From: Nitrosomonas sp.
GTDB lineage: Bacteria; Pseudomonadota; Gammaproteobacteria; Burkholderiales; Nitrosomonadaceae
Direction: 5' to 3'
DNA: 6,702 bases
Assembly: GCA_029881855.1 (NCBI GenBank)
Contig: JAOULU010000095.1
Span: 1 to 6,702 of the forward strand
Within the stretch, counting starts at the first letter, position 1; every line of letters starts with the position of its first letter. Position numbers and translations under genes: made by a program. The notes under the pieces are model-generated. The model saw only the letters and a program-made list of their open reading frames with translations. It was not told the DNA's origin and searched no databases. Positions 5,345 through 6,702 of the stretch are shown here, one piece after another.

Positions 5345-6702
5345 CGTAACACTGCACCAAATTTGTTTTCTAAAGCCTTAATCAAGCCAACTATTGCAGC
5401 ATCAGCTTCTTCATCAGTTAAAGTCTTATCAGTATCTTGCAATAACACTCTGAATGCAAGACTTTTTTTGTTAACTTCCATACCTTTACCACGATATATA
5501 TCAAATAATGCAATTTCATAAATAATTGTATCTTTTTCTGCATCCATACAAGTTAGAAGTGCATCTACACTAACATTATTATTTACAATTACCGCAATAT
5601 CACGCCTTATCGGTGGGAATTTAGATATTTCTTCTGCATAAGGCAATGATTTAGGTATCAAGGTATCAAATGAAAGTTCGAATAATACCGCATTTTTTGG
5701 CAAATCATATTGTTTTTGCCAGTATGGATGTAGTTCCCCTAGCCAACCAATTGGATTATTCTCAACACAGATTTGTGCCGATTTCCCAGGGTGTAACATA
5801 GAATATTCAAAAGCATTAAATTGAATTTTCTGCGGCCAATATAATGCTTCTATATCAGCCTTAACGTCATAAAAATCAACACTACTAGAAGGCACACCCC
5901 ACTGCTCTGCAACGGCATCTCCGTAACACAGTCCCGCGAGCTTTTCTATTTGTTTACATTCATTTTCGCTGTTCCGTTCAAAACAGCAGCCCATTTCAAA
6001 TATGCGAACACGTGTTTGTTTTCGATTCAAATTAAACTTCAAATTTGAAACCAAACCACCCATTAGACTACTACGCATTACACTCATTTGACTGGCAATT
6101 GGATTTCTCAATGTAATTGGATTTTTATTATTTAAAAAACCTTTTTCCCAAGTTGCATCTACAAAAGCATAATTAACAACTTCTTGATAATCACGATTTA
6201 CCAATGTTTGCTTCACATGCTTAACAGAGCGTCTTGTTTCTGATGCAGGCAGCATTGCAAGATTTACATGGGGTGAGTTAATAGGAATACAATCATAACC
6301 ATGTAATCGTGCAACTTCTTCTATAAAGTCTTCTTCTATTGCTAAATCGAACCGATAAGTTGGTGGAATAACAATGAAATCATCTCCATCTACCGAATAT
6401 TCAAATTGTAGTCGCTTAAAGAATGAACTGATTTGTTCTTTTTCGATATTAATACCTAAAACACGCTTTACTCGGTCAGTACGCACTTTAACTGTAACGC
6501 GCGGTGGTAATTGATATTTCTTTTCTGTTATTGGCCCAACTTTACCACCGCATATTATTTGGATTAACTGTGTTGCTCGTTCCAACACATCACGTGTTGA
6601 GGAAAAATCTACACCACGTTCAAAACGGTGCGCTGAATCAGAGCTGAATCCAAGCGTGAACGATTTTCCACTAATTACTTTTGGATTAAAGAATGCGCTT
6701 TC
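5338..6702 (-). CDS. pheT: Phenylalanyl-tRNA synthetase beta subunit, C-terminal part (partial)
   Basis: The C-terminal 454 residues of PheT; the reading frame is open to the window edge at 6702, so the N-terminal 40 percent or so lies outside. PheS2-PheT2 charges tRNA-Phe in the cytosol, and the beta subunit recognises the tRNA and edits misacylated tyrosine. The fragment begins with the B3/B4 motif region (ESAFFNPKVISGKSF, then SAHRFERGVD at 23-32). It continues through the B5 domain (about 70-140, ending near DFIEEVARLHGYD), the inactive class II-like core, and the C-terminal FDX-ACB anticodon-binding domain (from about 361, KFPPIRRDIAVIV, to the end at 454). A GTG at 6588 lies in mid-gene and is not the start. 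With about 340 missing residues the full protein would be near the usual 790-800. ihfA follows in the same direction. Confidence 0.96.
   Translation of the reverse strand, partial: ESAFFNPKVISGKSFTLGFSSDSAHRFERGVDFSSTRDVLERATQLIQIICGGKVGPITEKKYQLPPRVTVKVRTDRVKRVLGINIEKEQISSFFKRLQFEYSVDGDDFIVIPPTYRFDLAIEEDFIEEVARLHGYDCIPINSPHVNLAMLPASETRRSVKHVKQTLVNRDYQEVVNYAFVDATWEKGFLNNKNPITLRNPIASQMSVMRSSLMGGLVSNLKFNLNRKQTRVRIFEMGCCFERNSENECKQIEKLAGLCYGDAVAEQWGVPSSSVDFYDVKADIEALYWPQKIQFNAFEYSMLHPGKSAQICVENNPIGWLGELHPYWQKQYDLPKNAVLFELSFDTLIPKSLPYAEEISKFPPIRRDIAVIVNNNVSVDALLTCMDAEKDTIIYEIALFDIYRGKGMEVNKKSLAFRVLLQDTDKTLTDEEADAAIVGLIKALENKFGAVLRN

Noticed and set aside
6586..6588. GTG at 6588 as the start of the synthetase gene
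   Set aside because: The frame stays open upstream to the window edge and encodes conserved PheT sequence (HRFERGVD), so the gene begins outside the window.

Overview
The window looks like chromosomal DNA of an ammonia-oxidising betaproteobacterium of the Nitrosomonas type. Three things suggest this: a close look-alike of SmbP, the His-rich periplasmic metal-binding protein described from Nitrosomonas europaea; a CbbY-type phosphatase, as found in Calvin-cycle autotrophs; and the proteobacterial pheT-ihfA-merR and surE-pcm-nlpD gene orders in AT-rich DNA. The genus is an inference from gene content, not from a database match.

Left part, plus strand (1-1524): the last codons of an unidentified gene overlap the start of cbbY (86-856) in an ATGA junction. 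A 278-base gap follows. It holds a candidate extended -10 promoter and a leader with two competing hairpins, the second followed by six T. Then comes smbP (1135-1479), closed by a strong hairpin that can terminate in both directions.

Middle part, minus strand (1534-4120): surE, pcm and nlpD run in the classical order: survival nucleotidase, protein-isoaspartate repair methyltransferase, and LysM/LytM lipoprotein. rpoS, the usual next gene in many proteobacteria, is not in the window. The cluster instead ends against smbP in a convergent arrangement. A candidate surE promoter lies at 4190-4219.

Right part, minus strand (4320-6702): the C-terminal 454 residues of pheT run off the window edge, followed by ihfA, a short MerR-type regulator overlapping ihfA, and a tRNA-Pro(GGG) gene with its own extended -10 promoter. 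Several AT-rich inverted repeats lie between these genes.

Most of the window is conserved housekeeping sequence. The parts most worth a second look are smbP, whose His positions show an exact internal duplication of spacing (7-7-5-7-7, offset 47 residues), and its leader, which could act as an attenuator. I see no mobile element, CRISPR array or clearly new multi-gene system.
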